From assembly GCA_965198905.1 (NCBI GenBank), contig OZ240678.1, forward strand, positions 1,178,001 to 1,242,000: 64,000 nt of DNA, read 5' to 3'. Below, piece after piece: positions 34,425-42,316 of this stretch. Source of the DNA: CAHJWH01 sp965198905. GTDB taxonomy: Bacteria > Pseudomonadota > Alphaproteobacteria > Caulobacterales > Caulobacteraceae. How positions within the stretch are numbered: the stretch's first letter is position 1; every line of letters starts with the position of its first letter. The notes under the pieces are model-generated. The model had not been told where the DNA came from and made no database searches. It worked only from the letters and a program-made list of their open reading frames with translations. Position numbers and translations under genes: made by a program.

Positions 34425-34601
34425 ATGGCCGTCGAAGCGCGGATTCGCGAACTTGGGTCTCGTCACCAGTCGTTGGAAAAAGCCATCGAGGACGAACACC
34501 GCCGACCGAGCGGAGACTCCCTGCGAATGCACGCGCTGAAGCGCCAGAAGCTCAAGCTCAAGGAAGAGATCGAGGGGCTGAAGGGCGCCACAGCCAACTG
34601 A
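34425..34601 (+). CDS. YdcH/DUF465-family small protein, second copy
   Basis: 58 residues from ATG 34425, preceded by GGAGG at 8 bases. It reads MAVEARIRELGSRHQSLEKA, continuing LRMHALKRQKLKLKEEIEGL. This is the full DUF465/YdcH domain: an N-terminal helix, a short turn and the basic helix ending LKLKEEI. It diverges from the longer DUF465 gene across a 176-base region, and both share the KLxLK(E/D)EI core but little else. A hairpin terminator follows at 34608. Confidence 0.85.
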   Translation: MAVEARIRELGSRHQSLEKAIEDEHRRPSGDSLRMHALKRQKLKLKEEIEGLKGATAN

Positions 34602-34607
34602 AGCCAT

Positions 34608-34633
34608 CACCCTATCCCGCCAGGGAGAGGGTG
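34608..34633. terminator. Bidirectional hairpin terminator between the YdcH-like gene and trcR
   Basis: CACCCTATCCC, a 4-base loop, then GGGAGAGGGTG: an 11-bp stem with one mismatch. It is placed between convergent genes (34425-34601 plus, 34643-35248 minus). No strong T-run follows on either side. Its sequence resembles the arm cores of the palindromic repeats in this window, so it may be a degenerate member. Confidence 0.5.
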
Positions 34634-34642
34634 ACTCTCAGC

Positions 34643-35248
34643 CTAAGCCGCCGTCTCGGACGCCGGCTTCAGCTTGGCGCCATCCTCGACGCCCACACCG
34701 TTACGGGCGTCGTCTCGCGCCTTCTTCTCAGCGGCCTTGCGGACTACCTCGTCCAGTTCCAGCTGACCGATCAGGCCGAGCGTGACCGGATCCACCGGCT
34801 TGATCTGGGCCGAGTTCCAGTGAGCCCGAGTGCGAACCGAGTCGATGGTGGCCTTGGTGGTGCCGAGCAGGCTGGCGATCTGGGCGTCGGTGACTTCGGG
34901 ATGGTTCCTCAGGAACCAGGAGATCGCGTCCGGCCGGTCCTGGCGGCGGGAGACGGGCGTATAGCGGGCGCCGCTCTTCTTGGCGGGCTTCAGCATTTCG
35001 GCGTGGCGGCTCTTCTGCGCCACCATGCGGTAGGCCGGGTCCTTTTCCGCCTTTTCCAGCTCCTCGCGGGTGAGTTGGCCATTGCCCATCGGGTCGGCGC
35101 CGCGGATATCGCGCGCCACTTCGCCGTCGGCGATGCCGGTGACTTCCAGAGGGTGCAGGCCGCAGAAGTCTGCGACCTGCTCGAAGGTGAGCGAGCTGTT
35201 GTCCACCAGCCAAACGGCGGTGGCTTTCGGCATGAGGATATCGGCCAT
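34643..35248 (-). CDS. trcR: DUF1013 protein, TrcR-type cell-cycle regulator
   Basis: 201 residues: MADILMPKATAVWLVDNSSL, then TFEQVADFCGLHPLEVTGIA, and later ISWFLRNHPEVTDAQIASLL and GTTKATIDSVRTRAHWNSAQ. Two HTH-like helices are apparent. This is the DUF1013 family, found only in alphaproteobacteria and annotated in some genomes as cell cycle transcriptional regulator TrcR. I name it on that basis; the function is not visible in sequence. Highly conserved and without paralogs here. Downstream is the shared terminator. Confidence 0.75.
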   Translation of the reverse strand: MADILMPKATAVWLVDNSSLTFEQVADFCGLHPLEVTGIADGEVARDIRGADPMGNGQLTREELEKAEKDPAYRMVAQKSRHAEMLKPAKKSGARYTPVSRRQDRPDAISWFLRNHPEVTDAQIASLLGTTKATIDSVRTRAHWNSAQIKPVDPVTLGLIGQLELDEVVRKAAEKKARDDARNGVGVEDGAKLKPASETAA

Positions 35249-35318
35249 GGAGCGCTTGGGCCCTCTCTCTACAGTCCTTACGGGCGGGCGGGCCCGTGAG
35301 GCGTACGTTCAAAACGGC

Positions 35319-35342
35319 GACGCCCGGCGTCGGCCGGGCGTC
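35319..35342 (-). terminator. Rho-independent-like terminator
   Basis: A perfect 10-bp hairpin, GACGCCCGGC-GTCG-GCCGGGCGTC. Read on the minus strand it is followed by GCCGTTTTGAA, so a short T-run comes five bases after the stem. It lies between the small hypothetical gene at 35403 and the start of trcR, and would end the transcript of the former. Confidence 0.6.
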
Positions 35343-35402
35343 ATACAGCTCGAACTATAGAGGTTTTCCGGCCAAGCCGCAAAGGGCGACCGCGACGGAT
35401 GC

Positions 35403-35672
35403 TCAGGCGATGGCGCACACGCCGTCTGCGGCGGCGAACACCATCTGGAGGTCGCCCGGCGCGCGCTCGCACTCCCCTACCCGATCCACAAAGCGTAACA
35501 GGCCCTTGCGGCACATGGCTTCCAGCTTCCCGAAGAAGAGGAAGCCTTCCTCGCTGAAGTCGCCGTCGTTGTAGAGCTTGGCGCTGACCGCACCATCTCG
35601 GCGAGCCGAGCAGAGCACCGAACGTTCCTCCTCGGTCAGCGGTAGCGGCGGTGTGTCAGGAGAAGTCCTCAT
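35403..35672 (-). CDS. Small hypothetical protein
   Basis: 89 residues: MRTSPDTPPLPLTEEERSVL, then CSARRDGAVSAKLYNDGDFS, then FGKLEAMCRKGLLRFVDRVG. A soluble protein with acidic and basic patches, one short hydrophobic end (VFAAADGVCAIA) and three cysteines. It resembles small winged-helix-like proteins only in length; no family is recognised. It has its own terminator and sits between trcR and rlmH on the same strand. Support is codon use and genomic fit. Confidence 0.5.
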   Translation of the reverse strand: MRTSPDTPPLPLTEEERSVLCSARRDGAVSAKLYNDGDFSEEGFLFFGKLEAMCRKGLLRFVDRVGECERAPGDLQMVFAAADGVCAIA

Positions 35673-35815
35673 CGCGGGTCTGCGTCCCTGGCGCCTCGAT
35701 GTGCAGCCTCACTAGGCGCGCCCACAATGTCTTCGGTTTTACCAAAAAGTGACATTTGCGGGACGAGCGCCACAGGTCTTGACACGAAGTTAACCGCCGC
35801 GACACGCTTGGGCCA

Positions 35816-36286
35816 TCATTCCCGGTGGTAGGGCGATCCGGCCAGGATCGTGGTGGCGCGGTACACCTGCTCGGTCAGCATCACCCGGACCAGGGCGTGG
35901 GGCCATGTCTGTGGACCGAAGGCCAGGCGGACGTCGGCCCTGGCTAGCACCGCAGCGTCCAACCCGTCCGCCCCGCCCAGCACGAACTGCAACCGCCGGA
36001 CCCCGTCGTCCCGCCAGGCGGCGAGTCGCTCGGCCAGGGTCCGAGAAGTCCAGGCCTGACCGTGCTCGTCACAGGCCACCGTCCGGCCAGCCGGGTCGAG
36101 GGCGGCGCTGATCGCCTCGGCCTCGGAAGCCTTGCCGGCTTTGCGCCCCTCCACCTCGATCAGCTCGGCGGGCCCGAGGCCCAAGGCCCGACCGGCGGCG
36201 GTGGCCCGGGCGAGATAGTCGGCGGCGAGCTGGGCCTCCAGGCCGCGAGCGCCCAGGCGACCGACGGCGATGACGACGATCCGCAA
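35816..36286 (-). CDS. rlmH: 23S rRNA pseudouridine(1915)-N3-methyltransferase
   Basis: 156 residues. A SPOUT (knotted) methyltransferase that methylates pseudouridine 1915 in the 70S ribosome. Signature: MRIVVIAVGRLG at the start, LQFVLGGADGLDAAVLARAD (knot glycines) and the C-terminal GSPYHRE, which closes the active site. It follows rsfS by 14 bases, the widespread rsfS-rlmH pairing. Confidence 0.94.
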   Translation of the reverse strand: MRIVVIAVGRLGARGLEAQLAADYLARATAAGRALGLGPAELIEVEGRKAGKASEAEAISAALDPAGRTVACDEHGQAWTSRTLAERLAAWRDDGVRRLQFVLGGADGLDAAVLARADVRLAFGPQTWPHALVRVMLTEQVYRATTILAGSPYHRE

Positions 36287-36300
36287 GAGCCGGACGGCTG

Positions 36301-36747
36301 TCAGGCGGCGGGGTTGTGACCGGAATGGTGCCCGTAGGCCGCCGACGCGGGAGGCTCCACCGACCAGATCTTCTCGATGTTGTAGAAGGCGCGCACCTCG
36401 GGACGGAACAGGTGCACGATGATGTCGCCGGCGTCGATCAGCACCCAGTCGGCCTGGGGCAATCCCTCCACCGCCGCCTTGCCGTGGCCGCCGTCCTTCA
36501 GCGCGCGCAGGAGATGGTCGGCGATGGCGGAGACATGCCGCGCCGATCGGCCCGAGGCGATGACGATCGCATCCGCCAGCGGGCTCAGCCCCTTCAGGTC
36601 GATGGTGATCACGTCCTGCGCCTGGTCGTCGTCCAGGCGGCCGAGGATCAGTTGCGAGAGCGCCTCGACGCCGAGATCGACTTCGGCTGAGTTCATCTCG
36701 GCGGGGGTGTCGGAGGCCAGGGTCTCTATCCTCAAGCTCGAATTCAT
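36301..36747 (-). CDS. rsfS: Ribosomal silencing factor RsfS
   Basis: 148 residues from ATG 36747 (a start at 36762 adds 5; one at 36696 removes 17). RsfS binds ribosomal protein uL14 and blocks subunit joining in starvation. Family core: AQDVITIDLKGLSPLADAIV, IASGRSARHVSAIADHLLRA, and WVLIDAGDIIVHLFRPEVRA followed by FYNIEKIW. A variable tail (PPASAAYGHHSGHNPAA) extends past the domain. It is upstream of rlmH on the same strand. Confidence 0.92.
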   Translation of the reverse strand: MNSSLRIETLASDTPAEMNSAEVDLGVEALSQLILGRLDDDQAQDVITIDLKGLSPLADAIVIASGRSARHVSAIADHLLRALKDGGHGKAAVEGLPQADWVLIDAGDIIVHLFRPEVRAFYNIEKIWSVEPPASAAYGHHSGHNPAA

Positions 36748-36813
36748 CGCCCGATATAACACAAGACGACGCGCCTTGGCAGACGGGAAGGCGCTCGCCC
36801 GCGGCAGGGCGCG

Positions 36814-38970
36814 TCAGTCCATCAGCTTACGCGTCAGATAGGTCATCTCGAGCGCCTGTTCACGCGCGGCCTCCCGCAGGTTGGCCCCGGCGGAATGGCC
36901 GCCCTCGGTGTTCTCGTAATAGAGGTAGGGCAGGCCCATGGCCGCCATCAGCGCGGCGAACTTCCTGGCGTGGACGGGTCCGACCCTATCGTCCTTGGTG
37001 GTGGTGAAGATGAACGGCTCCGGATAGGCCACGCCCGACTTCAGGTTAGCGTAGGGCGAGATGGACGCCAGGAAGGCGCGCTCCGCGGGAACGGCCACGC
37101 TGCCGTACTCGCCGACCCATGACGCCCCCGCCGCGATCTGTTCGAAGCGCATCATGTCCAGCAGCGGAACGTCGATGATCACCGCGTTCCAGAGCTCCGG
37201 GTGCTGCTCGAACTCCACCCCCATCAGCAGCCCGCCGTTGGAGCCCCCGCGGATGCCGAGCCGGCGGGGCGAGGTGATATGTCGCGAGATCAGGTCGCGC
37301 CCGACGGCTGCGAAGTCGTCATAGGCGCGCTGGCGATGCACGGTCAGCGCCGCCTCGTGCCACGCCGGCCCGAACTCGCCCCCGCCGCGGATGTTGGCGA
37401 GCACATAGACCCCGCTCCGCTCCAGCCACAGCTTGCCGAGGCTGGCGGAGTAGGTCGGCGTCATCGACACCTCGAACCCGCCATAGGCGTAGAGCAGGGT
37501 GGGGTTGGAGCCGTCGTAACGGATGTCTCGCCGATGGACGACAAAGTAGGGGACCTTGGTCCCGTCCTTGGACGTGGCCTCCAGTTGCTCGGTGACCAGG
37601 TTGGCGGCGTCGAACTTGGCCGGCAGCGACTTGACCTTGGTCAGCGACCCGCTCCAGCCGTCGCTGAGCCACAGGGTGGTGGGCGTGAGGAAGCTCTGGG
37701 CTTGCAGGAAGGCCTGGTCATCGCGGTCGTCGGCGGCGACCACGTCGATGCTGGAGTCCTCGGGCAGGGCGAGGGTGGCCTTGCTCCAGCCCGTTTCCGA
37801 CGGCGTGAAGACGTAGGCCCGGCCGCGGACGTTGTCCAAGGCGGTCACCAGCAGCCGGTTGCGGGTGGCGGCGACCTGGCTCAACGCTTCCCGCGGTCCC
37901 GGCGCCCAGACCAGCGTGGGCGAGAGGTGGTCCGGGTCGGCGCTGGCGGCGGCGAGGTCCAACGACACCACCGAACCGGCGTGGATGGTCGCGGCGCCGG
38001 GCGCGGGGGTCCAGTCCTGCCGGACGCTGACGATCAGCCGGCCTGCGACGAGGTCCTCCACGGTGGATTTCAGCGGCAGGGCCAACCGCTCGGCCCCGTG
38101 GTCGGCGACCAGGTAGTGTTCGAACTCGAAGAAGGTCACGCCCCGGGTGACGACTATGGCGCGGTGGCCGTCGCCGTCCACAAAGGTCTGGGGGCTGGTC
38201 CCCACCTGGTCGGTGGCTTCCCCGCGGATGACGGTGGACGCCTCGCGCAGCGCCTGGCCGCGATGCAGCAACTTGACCACGAAGGGGTAGCCCGAGGCGG
38301 TCATCGTGCCCGGCCCCCAGTCCCGGGCCAGGATCAGGGTGTCGCGGTCGACCCAGTCCACATCCTGCTTGCTGTGCGGCAGGGTGAAGCCGTCGTCCAC
38401 GAAGCGGCTGGTGGAGAGGTCGAACTCGCGTACCGTCACCGCGTCTTCGCCGCCGTCCGACAACGAGACCATGCAGCGGGTCTCGGACGGGCGCTGGCAG
38501 GTCGCGCCCTTCCACACCCAGTTCGCGCCCTCGGCTTTCGACAGGGCGTCCAGGTCGAGCACCGATCGCCATTCCGGCGCGGACCCGGCATAGTCGCTGA
38601 CGCTGGCGGCGCGCCACAGGCCCCGCACATGATCGGCGTCCTGCCAGAAGTTGTAGACCTCTCCGCCGATGAACTCAGGGCGCGGGATGCGGTCCTTGGC
38701 CTCGGCCAGGGTCAGGGCCTGTTCGTGCAGCGCCGCGTAACGCGGGTCGCTTTCCAGCACCTTCAGCGTCCGGGCGTTCCGCTCGTCCACCCAGGCCAGC
38801 GACCGCTTGCCCTCGACATCCTCCAGCCAGAGGTAGGGGTCTGCGGCCTGGGCCGTCGGGCCGTTCAGCGGAGCGGGCGTCTGGGCTGAGGCTTGCAGGG
38901 CGGAGACCGTGAGCAGGAGGGCGAGGAGGAGCGGGCGCATGGGCATCCGGATGAAGCGACGGGCCAGCAT
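36814..38970 (-). CDS. Prolyl oligopeptidase-family serine peptidase (S9A), secreted
   Basis: 718 residues from ATG 38970; starts at 38946 or 38940 are also possible. An N-terminal signal peptide, MRPLLLALLLTVSALQASA, predicts export to the periplasm. The seven-bladed propeller domain spans about 40-430 and the alpha/beta-hydrolase domain the rest, with nucleophile GGSNGGLL, Asp in KDDRVG and His in EGGHSAG. It cleaves after proline in short peptides. It is monocistronic, convergent with nothing nearby, and its 3' end lies 66 bases from rsfS. Confidence 0.9.
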   Translation of the reverse strand: MLARRFIRMPMRPLLLALLLTVSALQASAQTPAPLNGPTAQAADPYLWLEDVEGKRSLAWVDERNARTLKVLESDPRYAALHEQALTLAEAKDRIPRPEFIGGEVYNFWQDADHVRGLWRAASVSDYAGSAPEWRSVLDLDALSKAEGANWVWKGATCQRPSETRCMVSLSDGGEDAVTVREFDLSTSRFVDDGFTLPHSKQDVDWVDRDTLILARDWGPGTMTASGYPFVVKLLHRGQALREASTVIRGEATDQVGTSPQTFVDGDGHRAIVVTRGVTFFEFEHYLVADHGAERLALPLKSTVEDLVAGRLIVSVRQDWTPAPGAATIHAGSVVSLDLAAASADPDHLSPTLVWAPGPREALSQVAATRNRLLVTALDNVRGRAYVFTPSETGWSKATLALPEDSSIDVVAADDRDDQAFLQAQSFLTPTTLWLSDGWSGSLTKVKSLPAKFDAANLVTEQLEATSKDGTKVPYFVVHRRDIRYDGSNPTLLYAYGGFEVSMTPTYSASLGKLWLERSGVYVLANIRGGGEFGPAWHEAALTVHRQRAYDDFAAVGRDLISRHITSPRRLGIRGGSNGGLLMGVEFEQHPELWNAVIIDVPLLDMMRFEQIAAGASWVGEYGSVAVPAERAFLASISPYANLKSGVAYPEPFIFTTTKDDRVGPVHARKFAALMAAMGLPYLYYENTEGGHSAGANLREAAREQALEMTYLTRKLMD

Positions 38971-39011
38971 AGGTTTGGCGGCCGCGGGAGCAAGCGGGGC
39001 TAACCCGCGAT

Positions 39012-39145
39012 CTCCCTCCCCCCTGAGGGAAGGGTCGGGGTGGGGGTCGTTCCAGCCGTCACAGCCCTTCAGGATGCAGCCTCAAAAATCTGCCAGCGTA
39101 GCGGCTGCGCCCCCCACCCCGACCCTCCCCTCCAGGGGGAGGGAG
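39012..39145. repeat. Palindromic repeat copy C
   Basis: Left arm CTCCCTCCCCCCTGAGGG then AAGGGTCGGGGTGGGGGTC; right arm CCCCCCACCCCGACCCTCCC then CTCCAGGGGGAGGGAG. The arms are inverted copies and enclose about 55 bases containing a run AAAAATC. Located between the prolyl oligopeptidase and dapF, so it is intergenic and could fold in either transcript as a terminator-like hairpin. Confidence 0.8.
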
Positions 39146-39178
39146 AATCTCAATTGATTTCGCCCTATAGTCCGGCCG

Positions 39179-40024
39179 ATGTCCCACGCCTTCGTCAAGA
39201 TGAACGGGCTCGGCAACGACTTCGTCGTGGTCGAGGCGCGGTCCTCAGCCTTCGAGCCGTCGCCAGAGGAAGTGCGCGCGATCGCCCGGCGCGACGAGGG
39301 CGGCATCGGCTGCGACCAGCTGATCGCGCTCACGTCGTCCCCCGACGCCGACGCCTTCATGCGCATCTGGAACGCGGACGGCGGCGAAGTGTCGGCCTGC
39401 GGCAACGCGGCGCGCTGCGTCGGCTGGTTGCTGATGCAGGCGAGCGGCCGGGACCAGGCCACCCTCGCCACGCGCGCCGGCCTGCTCCGCGCCTGGGCGG
39501 GGGGACCCAAGGCGGTGACTGTGGACATGGGGCCGCCCGGGCTCGGCTGGCGCGACATCCCCCTGGCCGAGGACATGGACACGCGCGGAATTGAGCTGCA
39601 GGTGGGCCCCATCGATGCGCCGCACCTGCATACCCCGGGCTGCGTCTCCATGGGCAATCCGCACGTGATCTTCTTCCTGGCCGACGCCGCCAAGGCCCCT
39701 GTGCGCGAGATCGGGCCGATGATCGAGCACCACCACCTGTTTCCCGAAGGCGTAAACGTCGGCTTTGCTGAAGTGCAGACGCCCGAGCGCATCCGTTATC
39801 GCGTGTGGGAACGCGGCGCGGGGGAGACCAAGGCGTGCGGCACAGGCGCCTGCGCGGCCGTCGTGGCGGCGCATCGTCGAGGCCTGTCGGAACGCCGGGT
39901 CACAGTTGTTCTGGACGGCGGCGAGTTGCGCATCGACTGGCGCGAGGACGAGCGACCCGGGCAGCCCGGTCACGTGATGATGAGCGGGCCGATCGCTGTG
40001 GAGTTCACCGGGACCTTGCCTTGA
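39179..40024 (+). CDS. dapF: Diaminopimelate epimerase
   Basis: 281 residues. DapF interconverts LL- and meso-diaminopimelate for lysine and peptidoglycan. The two catalytic cysteines are at about 74 (SACGNAARC) and 220 (KACGTGACA), with FVKMNGLGNDFVVV at the start and HLHTPGCVSMGNPHVIFF in the middle. The length fits. It follows repeat copy C by 34 bases and is convergent with the COQ9 gene (7-base gap). Confidence 0.95.
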   Translation: MSHAFVKMNGLGNDFVVVEARSSAFEPSPEEVRAIARRDEGGIGCDQLIALTSSPDADAFMRIWNADGGEVSACGNAARCVGWLLMQASGRDQATLATRAGLLRAWAGGPKAVTVDMGPPGLGWRDIPLAEDMDTRGIELQVGPIDAPHLHTPGCVSMGNPHVIFFLADAAKAPVREIGPMIEHHHLFPEGVNVGFAEVQTPERIRYRVWERGAGETKACGTGACAAVVAAHRRGLSERRVTVVLDGGELRIDWREDERPGQPGHVMMSGPIAVEFTGTLP

Positions 40025-40031
40025 CGGCCGC

Positions 40032-40733
40032 TCAGCTGCGGTAGCGCAGCCGGCCGAGATTGGCGGCGAGGACGGTCAGCCCATCCTGCAGGGGCGGCAG
40101 TTTCGCCTTCCAGGTCTCAAAGCTCATCACCCGCGCGATGCTGGCGTCCAGATGGCGGACGGCGGCGTCTTCCCCGCGGCTCAGGCGCACCGCCATCGTG
40201 GAGGCCAGGATGGCGCAGAGCAGGGCGCGCTTGCTGTAGTGGTTCTGGTCGGTGGCCGTGTCCCCCGCCCAGCGCCACAGTCCGTCGGCCGTGGCCCAGC
40301 CGAGCTGCAGCGCCAGCGGGGCGTTGTCCGGGCGGGCCAGGAAGCGGCCAGCCGCCTCCACCGCCGGCCTCTCGACCATGGCGGCGTCCAGCCGCGCCGT
40401 CACCGCCACCCGGATGCGTTCGCGCACCTTGAGGGACAAAGGATCCTGCTGCGCGAGCGCGGCCAGGGCCACCCGGTCATGGCGCCGCCACAGCAGGGCG
40501 GCGAGATCGCGGGCGCCGAGCGGAAGCAGAAGCTCGACATCGGCGGACGACAGCTCTGCGAAGCGCATCGCCCGCTCGACCAGGGCCGGACCCCAGCTCG
40601 AGCCCTGGCCCGCGGCGATGCACGCGCCGTCTGCGAGCCGGGCTTCGGCCGCCTCGATCCAGCCCAAGGCCTCCGGAAGCTTCGGGCTCGGAGCCACGGG
40701 GTCCTGGACGGTGTTCGCAGGCGTGTCGGACAT
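40032..40733 (-). CDS. COQ9-family ubiquinone biosynthesis protein
   Basis: 233 residues from ATG 40733 (an earlier one adds 12). The TetR-like COQ9 fold: a helix ALLWRRHDRVALAALAQQDP, lipid-binding surface ASTMAVRLSRGEDAAVRHLD, and the closing DASIARVMSFETWKAKLP. COQ9 binds quinone intermediates and assists the Coq7/DMQ step. No sensor/HTH DNA-binding activity is expected. This window also has ubiA and ubiK, but at some distance (58-59 kb). Confidence 0.78.
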   Translation of the reverse strand: MSDTPANTVQDPVAPSPKLPEALGWIEAAEARLADGACIAAGQGSSWGPALVERAMRFAELSSADVELLLPLGARDLAALLWRRHDRVALAALAQQDPLSLKVRERIRVAVTARLDAAMVERPAVEAAGRFLARPDNAPLALQLGWATADGLWRWAGDTATDQNHYSKRALLCAILASTMAVRLSRGEDAAVRHLDASIARVMSFETWKAKLPPLQDGLTVLAANLGRLRYRS

Positions 40734-40892
40734 GACTTCGTCATAGCGGGCGACGTGCGAGGCCGCCATGCGATATCGGCCTTCCAGCCGATCTGCCGAG
40801 CATGCTCGGATTGTGGTATGTTCAGCCTGCGTACAGACTTCGGCTGCTCAGAGGAGCGTGCGGAGCCGATCCGCTTCAAGGCGAGGCGGCGG

Positions 40893-41990
40893 ATGGGGAG
40901 CATGAATTCAGGCGTCGCGCGAAACGCCCTGGTGGTCATCGCCGCCATCCTGGGCGCCTACGCCCTGTTCTGGATGCGCGACATCCTGGCGCCGCTGGCC
41001 TTGGCCATCTTCCTGCTGGCCATCGTGGATGGCCTGGCGCGCATAATCGCCCAGCGTGCACCGTTCATCCCCCAGGTGCTCGCCCTGCCCATGGCTCTGC
41101 TCGGCTCGGTGACCATCGCGGGACTGGTGATCTATGCGGTGGCGACCAACGCCGCCGGTTTCGCCCAGGAACTGATCAACGACACAGCCCGGTTGAACCA
41201 GATCATTGCGCGAGTCGCAGGGGCCTTCGGCGTAAAGGTGCCCCCCACCATGTCGCAACTGATCAACCAGCTTAACCCGGTCCGCTATATGGGGGATGTG
41301 GCCCGGGCGCTGCAGAGCTTCGCCTCCGGTGCGATCTACGTGCTGGTTTATTTGGGGTTTTTGATCGCCTCTCGGCAAGGCTTTCAGCGCAAGGCGCTGG
41401 CCTTGTTCCCCGTCCGCGCAGAGCGGGCCGGCGCCACCCAGGTGTTCTACCGCATCCGCGATTCGATTCAGCGTTACCTGTGGATCCAGTCGGTGACGGG
41501 GCTGATGATCGCCGGACTGTCCGCAGTGGTCATGTATGGGGTGGGGCTCTCCAACGCCCTGTTCTGGTCCTTCCTGATCCTGGTGTTGAGCTTTGTCCCG
41601 GTGATCGGCGGGGCGATCGGCAGCGTGCTGCCGCCCTTGTTCGCTCTGGTGCAGTTCCCCACCACCTGGCGGGCCATCGTGCTCTTCGCAGGTCTGCAGA
41701 CCATAGGCTTTGTGGTCGGCAACGTCATGCAGCCGCGCATGCAGCGCGACAGCCTGAACATCGACCCTGTCGTGGTGTTGCTCAGCCTCGCCTTGTGGGG
41801 CGCGCTTTGGGGCCTTCCCGGCATGTTCCTATCCACTCCGCTGACCGTGACGGTGATCACGATCCTGGCCCAGTTCCAAGGCTCCAGATGGATCGCCATC
41901 CTTTTGTCGGGCGACGGATCGCCGGAGGGCGTGTCGCCCCATCGACGGATCCACCGCCCCGCCCTCAGCGCGCCGGTCGCCGGTCATTGA
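40893..41990 (+). CDS. AI-2E/PerM-family transporter
   Basis: 365 residues from ATG 40893 (ATG 40902 also possible). Eight or so hydrophobic segments: ALVVIAAILGAYALFWMRDI early, QVLALPMALLGSVTIAGLVI, then SVTGLMIAGLSAVVMYGVGL and FWSFLILVLSFVPVIGGAIG, and a final MFLSTPLTVTVITILAQF. The PVIGGAIGSVLPPLFAL motif (VPxIG) is a signature of the family. Members export autoinducer-2 or act as Na+/H+ or permease-like proteins; the substrate is unknown here. It lies upstream of gdhZ by a long intergenic region. Confidence 0.85.
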   Translation: MGSMNSGVARNALVVIAAILGAYALFWMRDILAPLALAIFLLAIVDGLARIIAQRAPFIPQVLALPMALLGSVTIAGLVIYAVATNAAGFAQELINDTARLNQIIARVAGAFGVKVPPTMSQLINQLNPVRYMGDVARALQSFASGAIYVLVYLGFLIASRQGFQRKALALFPVRAERAGATQVFYRIRDSIQRYLWIQSVTGLMIAGLSAVVMYGVGLSNALFWSFLILVLSFVPVIGGAIGSVLPPLFALVQFPTTWRAIVLFAGLQTIGFVVGNVMQPRMQRDSLNIDPVVVLLSLALWGALWGLPGMFLSTPLTVTVITILAQFQGSRWIAILLSGDGSPEGVSPHRRIHRPALSAPVAGH

Positions 41991-42316
41991 AGTCTCAGTG
42001 TGCAAGCGACGCTCACAGAGACGTGAGTAGGATTTTATCGCCGCTGACCCTTCGATTTTAAAACGCGGCGCCTATCTACGCTTCACACCGGGCAATCCCC
42101 CGCTCGGTGTGGCGCCCGCCTTCCATCCCCCATGATGACGGGCGCTTCGAAACGTTCTGTCCGACTTCCCCCCGTCGGTAGAACATGCGCCGTCAGACAT
42201 CCCCCCGTCTGGCGGCGCCTTCGTTTCCAGAGGGCCTGCGAAAAACCTGGTCAGCTTGATCCGCCGAAGCGGCGGGTCCATTATCTTGGCCGATATAGGT
42301 CAGATGTTTTGCGATC
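41991..42316 (+). other. Structured intergenic region upstream of gdhZ
   Basis: 326 bases without a gene. Three potential hairpins: CACACCG...CGGTGTG near 42085-42119, a 12-bp imperfect stem GCGCCGTCAGAC...GTCTGGCGGCGC at 42187-42218 with a C-rich loop, and CCGCC...GGCGG at 42262-42276. They lie before the gdhZ ATG, so they could form an mRNA leader, or the first could end the transporter transcript. AT-rich GATTTTA and TTCGATTTTAAAA near 42032-42063 may be promoter elements. No known riboswitch class is recognised. Confidence 0.4.

Noticed and set aside
37201..38889. A 562-codon plus-strand frame
   Set aside because: Antisense shadow of the prolyl oligopeptidase gene.
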